In this document: positions 33,583-44,921 of the stretch, piece by piece
How the letters are laid out: the number at the start of each line of letters is the position of its first letter
Numbering within the stretch: position 1 is the stretch's first letter
Program-made: the position numbers and the translations under genes
Assembly (NCBI RefSeq): GCF_028640845.1
Contig: NC_080546.1
Span: forward strand, 17,147,020 to 17,211,019
DNA from: Ahaetulla prasina
Taxonomy: Eukaryota > Chordata > Lepidosauria > Squamata > Colubridae
Direction: 5' to 3'
DNA length: 64,000 nt
The notes under the pieces: generated by a model
What the model saw: only the letters and a program-made list of their open reading frames with translations
The model's database searches: none
What the model was told of the DNA's origin: nothing

Positions 33583-34543
33583 GCAGATAGTAGAGTGCTT
33601 CTGTTTGACAAGATTATGTTGACAAGTACAGATCAATAAAGAATTCAGCTTGGAAGAATGTCTTCCTTGATTTTGGACCTGAAAGCTACACTTGAATGGT
33701 ACTGGTTTCTTCAGGACCTCGTTCGTTACAATACAGAATAATATCTGCAAATAAATTTTGATAGCCTGAGGTGATTGCATTCTCTTCTTTCAATTGAGAA
33801 TAGCCCATTTTATTGCTCCTGATTGAAATAAAAGCATGTAATTCAAGTGATTGGCATTTCTTTCTGGGTTTTATCAGATGGTCTATGTGAGATGAGCCAT
33901 TTATGTTAAATCCTGCTTTCCTGCCATCAAAATAAATTCCTAGTAATAACCTTAGTGGGTTTTTATTTTCCTGGTTTGTTTTTTTATGTAAGCTGCTATT
34001 TATTTTTGAGTCTGTCTTGCTGTGGGAAATTGCAACCACAGGTACTGTATATATACATGGTGGAAGCCAACAGGCATTTTCAACTCAGGTTTTAATTCTG
34101 GGTAGACTTTGTTTTCACTGCTTTCCTAGAAACTCTGCGATAAAAAATATTGATATTTTTTCCACCCCAGTTTATAAGATATTGGTTGTCATAACCCAGA
34201 CTACAGATACAGACTTTCTCATTGATTTTTCTCCACCAATCATCTTCTTTTCTGCTCACATCATTGAAGAGATGGTATGGTCCACTGGGATGTCTCAAAG
34301 AGCCCTCTGGTGGCTTGTGAGTTGTTCTGCAGCTACAGAGTAAAATTATAATTACAGTCAAGAAACTGCTCATGTAGAAATGTTAGGCTCTTTCAAAGTT
34401 TAAGGGGAAATTACTTTTTGCTTGATTAATGGCTGGCCCAGATACTTAACTCTTCTGAGCTCAACCATTCCCCCCCCCCCAAGATTTGATGATATGAAAT
34501 ATATTAGAAAAGATTTTCATGGTCTGACAGAGATTTTTGGTAC
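33583..34543. other. Unique sequence, no gene recognised
   Basis: No supported feature. Confidence 0.5.
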
Positions 34544-34551
34544 TGAAAGGT

Positions 34552-34839
34552 TAGAGGTCGGTTTCAGCAGGTACTGACCAGTTTTGGAGAACCGGTAGCG
34601 GAAATTTTGAATAGTTCGGAGAACAGGTAGTAAAAATTCTGACTGGCCCCACCCCCATCTATTCTCTGCCTCCCAAGTCCCAGCTGATCGGGAGGAAATG
34701 GGGATTTTGCAGTAACCTTCCCTGGAGTGGGGAGGGAATGGAGATTTTGCAGTATCCTTCCCCTGCCACGCCCACCAAGCCACGCCCATCAAGCCACACC
34801 CACAGAACCAGTAGTAAAAAAAATTGAAACCCACCACTG
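34552..34839 (-). mobile_element. hAT 'ACCGGTTCT' family element
   Basis: Starts TAGAGGTCGGTTTCAG and ends TGAAACCCACCACTG. Perfect 8-bp duplication TGAAAGGT on both sides (34544-34551 and 34840-34847). Confidence 0.92.
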
Positions 34840-35221
34840 TGAAAGGTGTATAGGTGATCTTACCATGATGGATACAAATTGGGCCAGCGTTACTATTTCC
34901 TGTGGTGGATGAGTGGGGGAAGCTTATCAAGGTTAGATTGTCAAGCACTATTCTACTACCCCTCTGTCTATGCCTGTTCCCACAAAGATGCATACATTTG
35001 AGACTCTCCTTCACTCTGTTACTGAGATTTCTAGTTTGGTTTTCATCCAGGAAGACAAGTCAGCAGTATACATATCTCTCCAATCTCCAATTACTCCCAT
35101 AACAACAATCCAGTTGGGAGGTATGGTCTAGCCCAAAGTCTCCTGTGAATTTCCATAACAGATATAGGTTTGAATGTCACTCTCCTTGGAACAATTACAG
35201 TACTATTTTATCCCACTAGAT

Positions 35222-35550
35222 CAGGGGTGTCAAACTCAAGGCCCAGGGGTCAGATCCCACCCCCTGGTGCTTCGATCTGGCCCACGAGGCCATCCTGGAA
35301 ACAGTGAAGGACTGGCCCACGGTGCCTCTGCCAGCGAAAACAGAGCTCAGGAGGGCTGCAGGAAGCCGTCACAGCCAAAAATCGAGCTTGGGAGCCCGTT
35401 TTTGCTGGCAGAGTGCTTGGAACGCCACAGGCGCCCCTGACATGAATGACATCGAGCTGGCCACGCCCTCCCTGGCCATGCCCACCCCGCCCCCTGAGGT
35501 CAAACTTAACCCAGATGTGGCCCTCAATGAAATGGCATTTGACACCCCTG
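35222..35550. mobile_element. hAT miniature element, 'GTGTCAAACTC' type
   Basis: Starts CAGGGGTGTCAAACTC and ends TTTGACACCCCTG. Flanks CACTAGAT (35214-35221) and AACTAGAT (35551-35558). Confidence 0.9.
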
Positions 35551-35558
35551 AACTAGAT

Positions 35559-35674
35559 CAAGCGTGTCCAACAGTAGCAACTTCAAGACTTGTGAACTTC
35601 AACTGCCATGACTGGCTGGGGATTTTGGGTTCTTGGTGCAGAAGTCTTAAAGTTGTCAAGGTTAGACACCCCTA
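35559..35674. mobile_element. Degenerate palindromic hAT element, adjacent insertion
   Basis: A foldback of the CTTCAAGACTTGTGAACTTC type, starting CAAGCGTGTCC and ending AGACACCCCTA. It shares the AACTAGAT flank with the previous element on its left and has CACTAGAC on its right (35675-35682). Confidence 0.75.
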
Positions 35675-35682
35675 CACTAGAC

Positions 35683-37158
35683 GAACCCATAAAGATGTCA
35701 AACGTTTGTGTGCTTGTTTGCGTACATTATAGCTTGCCCGGTACTATTGCTCTCAAAGTAGCTAAATATTGGTCTTGAAAAGTTAGTCTTGGGGGGTGTT
35801 TCATCAATTAATTTCCACTGGTCCTTAGATGCTTGTCCTGATCAACAACAACATCCATGACCATTTTTATTGATTTGCTTTAAGTTAGTTCTTTTAAGTT
35901 TCACCCTTAAGCGTTATTGTCTAGTGTTTTATATTGTAAGCCGTTTTTATTGATTTTTTTTAAAAAGTTATTCTGTTGTGAATAATACACAGCTACGGAA
36001 AGATTTTTATTCTGAAAGAATGAATAAAAATGCATTCAATAAATTTAAACCTTAGGGCAGCCACAATAGAGTTCTATTAGAAATGAGGTGTAAAGCTGTC
36101 AAGATCATAGAAGCAGACCATATTTTATGGTCTACTGAAAAACGAGTCTGTCTAGGGCGATACCATTCCTACAGACAACTTTCCAATGACAGAACTTCCC
36201 AGACTCACACAAAATGGTCTCTGCCTCAATTCATCAAAGGAGGTGAACCACAACCTGGAGGAAAGGTGGTGTGTCTTTAGGCGGCGTCTACCCCAAGTGT
36301 TCCAAAGACAAGTTCTCCATCAGACTTCATGAGGCAACTGTCTCGGGCAGCTGGTCTGATAGACCCTGAAAGAACACCCAGCCAATGACCCTTTCGTTGG
36401 TTATTATTTATTTTTTTGTCTTTCCAAGCAAGGGGAGAGGCTCTGACAGGATTTTCTCCCTCTCATGCCAGAAGAATGCAATTAGCCTTTAGGCGATCGT
36501 GCTTCGAGACGGGTTTTCCCCTCCAAGAATTTCCATCTTCTTTTCTGTCCTTAGTTTCCCTGCAGTTAATCCAAGCCTTCGTCCATCTCATCCAAAAAGT
36601 GCTCTGGCCATCAGCTTAATGGGGCAGGACGGTTTTTTCCTCCTGGGCAGCAGTTTTGGTTGGGTCAAGGGGGGGTGAAAACACTTGCAATTCTTGCCAT
36701 GCCTTTGCTCGTTTCATTGAGGAAGGCTTTTAAAAAGAGAACGAGAGATCAATAAGATAAAGGGACAATACTGAAATGTAGGAAGGGTATACAACAGAAC
36801 TGAAGGAATGACATGCAAAGGGCACAGATTAAAAGCAAAGCCCCTTTAAAATGCTTGGGCATACAAAAAGATTCTCTCCTGGAGCCTAAATGACGGCGAC
36901 ATTGTTCCTAGGCAAGTCTTCCTGGGAAAAAAAAATCATTTTGTAATTGAGTGGAAGTGCATAAAGAGCTTTGTCATTGTCCTTCACCTCCTCTTGGTCT
37001 GATAAGAAAAGTACAGATAGAAGGACTGTGTCAGACTAATAGACTAGGACTATAGCATGGAAAATTTCACAGCATCAATCTTAAAATATTAACTTTTTTA
37101 AAAAAGAAAAATCAGAGATACCCACACGATACCATGACTTTGCACATAGGATACCACA
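35683..37158. other. Unique sequence, no gene recognised
   Basis: Moderately GC-balanced sequence at 36060-36700 has no second copy here. It might be a conserved non-coding element or an old repeat. No exon with credible splice sites is visible. Confidence 0.4.
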
Positions 37159-37199
37159 TACAAGTAGTCCTTGATTTACGATCACAGTTGAGCCCAACA

Positions 37200-37465
37200 T
37201 TTTTTTTTTTTGTTTACATTTATATCCCGCCCTTCTCCGAAGACTCAGGGCGGCTTACAATGTATAGGGCAATAGTCTCATTCTATTTATATATATTTTT
37301 TACAAAGTCAACTTATTGCCCCCCCAACAATCTGGGTCCTCATTTTACCTACCTTATAAAGGGTGGAAGGCTGAGTCAACCTTGGGCCGGGCTCGAACCT
37401 GCAGTAATTGCAGGCTTTGTGTTCTAATAACAGGCTTCTCTGTAGCCTGAGCTATCCCGGCCCTG
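37200..37465 (-). mobile_element. tRNA-derived SINE with poly(A)-type tail, minus strand
   Basis: T-run, TTTATATCCCGCCCTTCTCC and GACTCAGGGCGGCTTAC, as at 13828-14090. The tRNA-like head with GAGCTA and CTCGAACCTGCAG is at the right. Confidence 0.85.
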
Positions 37466-37485
37466 TTATTATTATTTCTGTGGCT

Positions 37486-37812
37486 AATAAAGGTAAAGGT
37501 AAAGGTTCCCCTCGCACATATGTGCTAGTTGTTCCCAACTCTAGGGGGCGGTGCTCATCTCCGTTTCAAAGGTGAAGAGGTTTCTGTGGTCATGTGGCCG
37601 GCATGATTCAACACCAAAGGTGCACGTAACGCTGTTACCTTCCCACCAAAGGTGGTCCCTATTTTTCTACTTCCATTTTTTACGTGCTTTCGAACTGCTA
37701 GGTTCGCAGAAGCTGGGACAAGTAACGGGAGCTCACCCTGTTACGCGGCGCTAGGGATTCGAACCGCTGAACTGCCGACCTTTCGATCGACAAGCTCAGC
37801 GTTTTTCTGCAG
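37486..37812 (-). mobile_element. Sauria SINE, minus strand
   Basis: Tail AAGGTAAAGGTAAAGG at the left and B box complement GGGATTCGAACCGC at the right. Flanks share GCTAATA (37478-37485 region and 37813-37820 region), an apparent target duplication. Confidence 0.9.
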
Positions 37813-38334
37813 CTAATAGGGACAAGCTAAGTGAGCGTGGCCCCATTTTTGCAACCTTTCTTGCCACTGTGGTTCAGCGCATCACTGCAGTTGTTAAGAT
37901 AGTAATCTGGCTGTTAAGAAAATCCGGCTTCCCCATTGACTTTGCTTGTCACAAAAGGGGATCACAATGACCCAGGATACCGCAGCCGTCATAAAAATGA
38001 GTCAGTTGCCAAGTATCCAAATTTTGTTCCCATGACCACGGGGCTCCTACTACTGTCGTAAGTGTGAAAAATGTTCACTGGTCACTTTTTTTCCCAGTTA
38101 TGTTGTAACTTCAAATAGTCATTAAATGAACTGTTGTAAGTTGAGGATTACCTGCACATACATACATACATAAGCACATCCCAACACACTCACATTCCAA
38201 AGTAGGTCATTCTGTAATCCTTCTTCTAAAGCTTGCGCAGTTTGCAGTTGATCTTTGGGAGAAACGCTGCTCACTTTGATCAAAAGATGTTGCTTATTTC
38301 ATTATCGTCCCAAAGGTGTTTTGTTTTTTTCAAA

Positions 38335-38551
38335 AGGCAACTGGACTTTCTGGTTTTTCTTTGAAGATGTTTTGCTTCTCATCCAAGAAGCTTCTTCAGC
38401 TCTGACTGGATGGTGGGGAATGGAAGGATTTGTTGGAAGAAAGGAGGAATCCTTCCATTCCCCACTATCCTGTCAGAGCTGAAGAAGCTTCTTGAATGAG
38501 AAGCGAAACGTCCTCAAAAAAAAAAAAAAAAACCAGAAAGTCCAGTTGCCT
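38335..38551. repeat. Long inverted repeat with Penelope-like 'GAAGCTTCTT...CGAAACGTC' motif
   Basis: Arms at 38335-38428 and 38450-38551 pair over about 95 bases. The right arm contains GAAGAAGCTTCTTGAATGAG followed by AAGCGAAACGTC. This word set is common in Penelope-like element termini, where related motifs fold as hammerhead ribozymes. The assignment here is inference. Confidence 0.6.
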
Positions 38552-38559
38552 CTTGAAAA

Positions 38560-39096
38560 AGCATCTGTGGGGCAACCATGACCTGGATGACTGAGAATCT
38601 CCATAGACACTTATTTCATTACATTCACATTCATTACATTCCCTCTGCAGCTTTCATTTTATTCCCCTGAGACTCTTACAAGGAAAGTCAGGCTGAGAAA
38701 TTGTGATCTATATAACTGTGTGGACTTAAACCCAGGTCTCTCTCCGATTCTATCCCAAAATTATAACCGTAGTCGCCTAATAAAAATTATGATGACATAT
38801 CAGCATATCATTGTTTCACTGTGCATTGTGTAATTTGCATAACAATGTGTTATGAAATCACATTATATAACGGGTTCCACTCCTAGCCATAATGACAAAG
38901 AAACGTAATGGTAATGTGACAGCATAAATATTATTTATTTACTTATTTATAAAAAATGTATTGGCTACCCATCTTACCACAGAGTAAGGTGAGTATAAAA
39001 GTCATAGGGTTTGCATTATGATGTCTGGATAATGGGTAAAATATCGCTAACTCCCTTTCCCCATGGGCATTTCTTTTTCAGATAGCCCTGGTTGTA
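38560..39096. other. Unique sequence, no gene recognised
   Basis: No supported feature. Confidence 0.5.
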
Positions 39097-39104
39097 ATTA
39101 TTAT

Positions 39105-39441
39105 CAGGGGTAGGTTCTACTTAACCTTTACTACCAGTTGGCAACGGGAGCGCACACATGCACGTGCTTCTGCGCATGTGCAGAAGCTTCTGCGCATACC
39201 CGGATCATCAATTATGACGTCCGAGCAGGTGGACGAAGCCTCCCGCTGGTCTTACTACCGGTTCTATAGAACAGAGGTCACCAACCTTGGTCCCTTTAAG
39301 ACTTGTGGACTTCAACTCCCAGAGTTCCTCAGCCAGCTTTGCCAAGCCCAAAACCAACAAGTTGAAGTCCACAAGTCTTAAAGGGACCAAGGTTGGAGAC
39401 CCCTGCTATAGAACCAGACAGAACCATAATAACCACCACTG
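39105..39441 (+). mobile_element. hAT-type miniature element, short family, interrupted
   Basis: Starts CAGGGGTAGGTTC and ends ACCACCACTG. Flanks ATTATTAT and GTTATTAT are an 8-bp duplication with one mismatch. A palindromic hAT element sits inside at 39272. Confidence 0.85.
39272..39405. mobile_element. Palindromic hAT miniature element with TA-centred TSD
   Basis: Arms CAGAGGTCACCAACCTTGG and complement. Perfect duplication CTATAGAA (39264-39271 and 39406-39413). Confidence 0.93.
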
Positions 39442-39580
39442 GTTATTATGCCACCTTGGAAATGTGCATTCACAATAAACTTAAATTTGGTTAGTAACTT
39501 TGGATGTGTAGCTCGATCAATACAGGTAACCCTGGACTGACAACAGTTCATTTATTGACCATTCAAAGTTACAACGGCAC

Positions 39581-40261
39581 CAGAGGTGGGTTTCAGCAGG
39601 TTCTGACCAGTTCTGGAGAAATGTTGAGTAGCTCGGAGAACCGGTAGTAAAAACTCTGACTGGCCCCACCCCCATCTATTCTCTGCCTCCCAATTCCCAG
39701 CTGATCGGGAGGAAATGGGGATTTTACCATATCCTTCCCTTGGAGTGGGGTGGGAATGGAGATTTTATAGTATCCTTCCCCTGCCACACCCACCAAGCCA
39801 TGCCCACCCACCCATGCCATACCCACCAAGCCACACCCACAGAACCGGTAGTAAAAAATTTGAAACCCACCTCTGGAATGAACTGCCCCCAGGACTTCGT
39901 CAGCTTCCGGACCTTCGGACCTTCCGCCGCGAGCTTAAAACATACCTATTTAACTGCGCAGGACTGAGTTAGATTTTAGTTTGTGGGTTTTAACTTGGGT
40001 TTTAATTTTTTATATTTTTAATTATTAAGCTTTTGAATAAGTTTTTTAATTGTTTTTAGATTGTATTTATTGCTTTTAAATGCCTGTAAACCGCCCTGAG
40101 TCCTTTGGGAGATAGGGCGGTATATAAATATAAACAATAAATAAATAAATAAATAGTATCCTTCCCCTGCCACACCCACCAAGCCATGCCCACCCACCCA
40201 TGCCATACCCACCAAGCCACACCCACAGAACCGGTAGTAAAAAATTTGAAACCCACCACTG
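39581..40261 (-). mobile_element. hAT 'ACCGGTTCT' family element with L2 insertion
   Basis: Starts CAGAGGTGGGTTTCAGCAGG and ends TGAAACCCACCACTG. Perfect 8-bp duplication AACGGCAC (39573-39580 and 40262-40269). A LINE end is inserted near its right end between two copies of the same 105 bases. Confidence 0.93.
39872..40152 (+). mobile_element. L2-like LINE 3' end flanked by a 105-bp direct repeat
   Basis: Encodes WNELPPGLRQLPDLRTFRRE-type residues like 25100-25677, then a 3' UTR with CCGCCCTGAGTCCTTTGGGA and an (AAATA)n tail. The bases 39767-39871 and 40153-40257 on its two sides are identical. Confidence 0.88.
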
Positions 40262-40654
40262 AACGGCACTGAAAAAATGTGATGACCATTTTTCACATGT
40301 GAAGACCATTGTAGCATCCCCATGGTCATATCATCAGATGCTTGGCAACTGACTCATATTTATGACAGTTCCGGGATCATGTTATCACCTTATGACAAGT
40401 AAAGCCAATGGAGAAGTCAGATTCACTTAGCAGTTGTGTTACTAACTTAACAACAGCAGCGTTTCGTTTAACCAGTGTGGCAAGAAAGGTCGTAAAATGG
40501 GACAGAATTCAACTTAACAGACGTCTCGTTTAGCAACGGAACTTTTGTGGATCACTTGCGGTCCTATGTCGAGGACTATCTGTATTAACTTTGTTTTGTA
40601 TGTTCTTCATGAGTTTAATGAATGGAATATTTTCAGTTAATGTATGGTTTAATG

Positions 40655-40784
40655 CAGGGGTCTCCAACCTTGGCAACTTTAAGCCTGGAGGACTTCAATT
40701 CCCAGAATTCCCCAGCCAGCTGGCTGGGGAATTCTGGGAGTTGAAGTCCTTCAGGCTTAAAGTTGCCAAGGTTGGAGACCCCTG
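40655..40784. mobile_element. Palindromic hAT miniature element with TA-centred TSD
   Basis: CAGGGGTCTCCAACCTTGG arms, perfect duplication GTTTAATG (40647-40654 and 40785-40792). Confidence 0.95.
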
Positions 40785-40920
40785 GTTTAATGTATTGGGC
40801 AAACTTAGAAAACGGGTTAATTCAATAATCAAGTTAAGGAGATTGTGTGAACAATTTATCAGAGATGAAGCATTCTGTCCTGCTGTTTTCAAGTACTAAC
40901 TGTTTTCAAGTACTCTAGGG

Positions 40921-41056
40921 CAGGGGTCTCCAATCTTGGCAACTTTAAGACCTGTGGACTTCAACTCCCAGAATTCCAACTCCCAGCTTTGCTGGCTGAG
41001 GAATTCTGGGAGTTGAAGTCCACAGGTCTTAAAGTTGCCAAGGTTGGAGACCCCTG
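40921..41056. mobile_element. Palindromic hAT miniature element with TA-centred TSD
   Basis: CAGGGGTCTCCAATCTTGG arms, perfect duplication CTCTAGGG (40913-40920 and 41057-41064). Confidence 0.95.
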
Positions 41057-41336
41057 CTCTAGGGCCAATCAATTTCCTCTAGATATCCTACACACAGGAT
41101 CTAGGCTGGTTTTAAGAAAGATCTCTGGGGAAGAGAAAAAAAATCTCAAAATAATATTAATGATGAGAAAAGCTCAAGGTTACTCGTATTTGGGATGTGG
41201 GGGGAAGCTAATTAGTCCTTCAGTCTGGCATTTTGGGAAAAAGAGATTCAAATCATTCATTGAAACCCTGCCTTAATGAATTCACTAATAAACGAGTGCT
41301 GAAGTTTGGGCTTGTTCCATTTCTAAAATTTAGTAT

Positions 41337-41812
41337 TGTTGGAAGAAATATCCATCTGGGTTCAGTTCCAAGTGGGGACAAAAACACTGGAAACATGGAG
41401 GCTGCTTGGAAAGATGGTTTAATGGTGGTCAGGATCACATGGCTTGAGTTCCTGAACAGAAAAGGGCTGAGATCCTGTGTTCTCCCTGGTTTTATGCTTT
41501 TTCTGAGCTTTGAACTTTCTGGGGCACAGGAAGAGTACCCTGATTGGCTGTCAGACTCCCAGGGGGTGGGGGTCTTAGCTAGCCTTGCTGGCTGATGTAA
41601 TCTTCCCAGGTGCCATGTGGTGAGTTTCAGTTGCTAGATGGGTTCTATTATGATGCAGATGATGGTTGACAAAGGTGGGGGGGAGTCAGGAAGCTGCTTT
41701 GTCTTTAAAACATGTTTCTCCATTTCTCATCCAGGGAAATATATTCTGCCTTTTAAATATTTTCTAAAATATTTCATTCTTCTAGGAGGGGGGTGGGTGC
41801 TAAATTCCTACA
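41337..41812. mobile_element. LTR-like solo element with 4-bp duplication
   Basis: Starts TGTTGGAAGAAATATCC and ends TTCCTACA, with GTAT on both sides (41333-41336 and 41813-41816). A broken second copy lies at 1275-2096. Orientation is uncertain because neither strand shows a clear TATA plus AATAAA pair. Confidence 0.65.
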
Positions 41813-41816
41813 GTAT

Positions 41817-42448
41817 CTTAGTTTCTTTATGGTTTTTGTGAATCTTTCTTTCCAGGTTGCACCATTTGTAAGGGTCTAATACTAAGAAAGAATGAAGCTA
41901 AACAGAAGAACAATGTCCCGGGTTTAAATGTTACCGTTATTTGGCTTTGCTCTTGTGGCTTGCAAACCATGATTTAGGGCTTAATATAATGTACAAATTC
42001 AGCCAGTGTGAACTAGAGTTGTGGGCTTCTGAGTTGGGTTCAGATGGACTTGTGAATAATATTTAAGACACCAGACACATTGCAAACATTGCTACTAGAA
42101 AAAGAGATTTTTTTAAAAAGATGTTTTTTTCCTCTTCATCCAAATGCCAAAACATAAAGGCTCTAAGACCTATCTTGTTTTCATGCAAATGGAATTCCAA
42201 GCGGCCCCAAGATTTATACTTTGCAGGAGTTATTTACATTCTACCATTCCCAGCAGAAGCTGCCCATACCTTTTGTTAAAAAAGAAGAAGAAGCAATTTA
42301 ATGTAGTTCTCCCCATAAATGCTAATAAGTCCCCTGCTTATTATTTTCCTCTCCCTCCAGACAGAGTGCAAGGAGTTGATCTAAAACATGAGTTAATCAG
42401 ACTTTACATAAGTAATGTTTTAACTATGGAATAGCTCCTTGTTTGCTT
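41817..42448. other. SPP1 upstream flank, no gene recognised
   Basis: Unique AT-rich DNA directly upstream of the SPP1 promoter. Distal regulatory sites are possible but cannot be read with confidence. Confidence 0.5.
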
Positions 42449-42592
42449 GGAAAGCCACAAAAACCCCCGAGAGGAAATGTAGCAGAATGGTGGGAGGACT
42501 GAGACTCATGACCTCATCTTTTCCGCTTGACACAGATTGGTCGGCTGGTATCTGGACTACAGTTTAAATTCAGAGGTCTGCAGATGGGAAAA
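42449..42592 (+). promoter_or_regulatory. SPP1: SPP1 proximal promoter
   Basis: A TTTAAATTC TATA-type box lies at 42563-42571, with an inverted CCAAT (ATTGG) at 42536-42540. Farther up are a Runx-type GCCACAAA site (42454-42461) and an Ets-type GAGGAAAT site (42471-42478). With a start near 42593, these fall near -30, -55, -138 and -120. Mammalian SPP1 promoters have the same order: TTTAAATTC TATA, inverted CCAAT, and a Runx2 site next to an Ets site near -130. This order fits bone-cell control. The start position is estimated from the TATA box, not observed. Confidence 0.75.
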
Positions 42593-42703
42593 CAGAAGAA
42601 GAAGAGGAGAGTGAGTGGAAGTAACTGGAGTGACTTCAGCATTGCTCTGAGCTTCACTAACCTAGCTGCGGATTGCTGTCTGAGGATCTAAGCATCACTC
42701 CAG
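42593..42703 (+). other. SPP1: SPP1 exon 1, non-coding (predicted)
   Basis: Untranslated first exon from an estimated start 30 bp after the TATA box to the splice donor CAG|GTACC at 42703/42704. It has no ATG in a usable frame with exon 2. Family knowledge: SPP1 has a short untranslated exon 1. The exact 5' end is uncertain. Confidence 0.6.
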
Positions 42704-44921
42704 GTACCAAATTGTCTTTTCTTTCTTACTTGTTACTTTCAAGATGCGCTGCAATTTATTAAGGGAAAAAAGCATACCCTGGCAGTGTGCTAGAGACTGT
42801 TTCCACTGAGAAGGGGAGCATTTTGCCTGAAATAGATTCGGTTCCAACAACAGTGCGGTTTGCGTAGCATCTGGGAGCAGATTTAAAGATACAGGGATGA
42901 TGCGTGCTGCCAAATGAAAACTGCTGCTAAAAACAAAAAAAACAAATGCAAATAGCTCTTTCTTAAGAGTTTGGGGGGAGGGAGTCAAATTGCTGCATGG
43001 GGTTTTTTTTGGCTCAAAATGGCTTATGGACTGCATTCTGCTATCTCTAGTGCTAAATTGCAGAGGGTGGGGGGGTTATGATTAGAACAGATTGGATGTT
43101 GGCAAACGCTCAGTCCCTGAGTGTCTTACAGTGTCCCTGAGTGTCTACTTTGCAAGACTGTTGTAGAAGTAACTTGGGAAGGCATTGAAGCGAGTTGGAA
43201 GAGGAAGACAAGCCATAAGTTGATCGTGATTTGGGTAACTAGGATTATCAGCTGCTGTTTTTTATCAGGGGTCCTATTTTTTTTTTAAAAAAACGTAGCA
43301 TCTGGACACAGAAAACTCCAGAAGCCGCATACTTTGCTTCCTGCTCTGCTTTTAAAAGCAAAAATAGCCATCGTATTAAGATAACTTAGCAATCTGGGGA
43401 AATCATGCAGTGTGTATGTGTTCAAGAATATTTCCTTATCTGAAATATCAGAGGACCGGTGGATCTGGATGTAAGTTAAACCCTCACAGCTCCATCCAAG
43501 AAGGGTTCAAATTCTTGCTACTCCCCATGTCTTATACAGCGTCTATTTATTTAGCCAAGTATTTCTGGCTAAAAGTGTTGCATTTAATCTCCATAAAAAT
43601 CGTTGGCTCTCCATTCTCCAACAACGCTCTTTAGGCGTATTACTCAGATATAATTTGGTGCAGTGTTTTCACATTGATTTTTGCTTTTAGCACAAGTGCT
43701 CATTAACCTTGTAAGAGGAAGGGCAATGCATAAGGAAGAATGCCAGCTCCCCCATCAGCCTGGCTCCTGATACAGTCTTCCATCATGATTCATCAATTTC
43801 TCATATATCCCTTGAGTCCTGATTCATCAGCTTTTTTCCAAAGTGTTACACACAACAGTGTAATCCTATCTGACTCGGAAATCTTTTCAAAATGCTTTAG
43901 AAGAAAGGACCCAATCAAATTGATGGTATCGCTGCTAAAGCATTACAATTATGCTTGAATTAAATTTCTATTCATATGCATATTGAGGCAACCAGAGGCA
44001 GAAGAAATACCAATTTGTTGCAAACTTCTTTCCCAGGATTTTCATTAAGTTTTGAAATATCTGCCCTTGAATTATTTCATAATACACTCTCACTTTTCCT
44101 CCGTCTTCCCAAAAGACTGCATCCTGCTGCAGCAGCAACATCTAAAACTCCTGAATTACGATCAGCATTGAAATGTATTTCAAATTGTTTTCTTTTTATG
44201 CACAGATAATCGTTGAACTGAATATTAGTTATTAGCAATAAGTAAGGAGTTGCTGCATTCCACATTAACAAACAAATACCCAAGCATCTTTAAAAATATT
44301 TAGTATGTTTCTTACAATCTTAAGTTATTATTAAAGGAAAAGATATTTCTTTTGCATGTATTGGATATTTCACAGAATGTTTATGTTGGAAATAAGAAAT
44401 TATTTAGTCCTATGTGATTAGTGTGTTCATAAGCAGAGATGCATTGACTCCTTGCTCGTGAATATACCATTTAGCAATTCAATGAAAAGACTAACCAAGA
44501 TTATTCTGTGTGGCCAAGATTTAATACTATGTTTAGAAACAGAGCCTTTTTTCTAGATGTATTACTGTATTTGTTGGTTTCTATTTTTTTCTTTTTTGTG
44601 TTCTAAAGCAATAACATTAACCAAAAAACCTGGGTCATTGCATTTATGGAATGTTGTGGCAATGCCATGCATGCATTTTCATCAAGCTAATCTGAATTCA
44701 AATATAATATATACTTTCCCAGAATGTTTCAAACCATGGTTGGTTGAACCAGCTGCAGTGGCCTACTCTGCACACAATGTAATGACATAATAAGTGAGTT
44801 CCCACTTCACGTTAAATGAAAAGCAAACACACCACCTTATGGCTTGGTGGGTTTTATAAATCAGGTCGCAAAGTTTCCTATAATATAGTGGAATAAGGGG
44901 AGCCTTATTATTATACACTGA

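Larger units (their letters stand above)
37159..38155 (-). mobile_element. Tc1/mariner-like miniature element, interrupted by two SINEs
   Basis: Left end ACAAGTAGTCCTTGATTTACG at 37159 and right end GTAAGTTGAGGATTACCTGC at 38155 belong to one copy. Two SINEs at 37200-37812 separate them. Confidence 0.8.
39524..40588. mobile_element. Tc1/mariner-like miniature element carrying two nested insertions
   Basis: Left end ACAGGTAACCCTGGACTGAC and right end GTCGAGGACTATCTGTA belong to one copy. A hAT element (39581-40261) lies inside, and an L2-like LINE end lies inside that. Confidence 0.85.

Noticed and set aside
33186..33639. Cys/His-rich frames on both strands resembling zinc-binding repeats
   Set aside because: They come from GCATGC-type words inside a hAT element with an 8-bp duplication.
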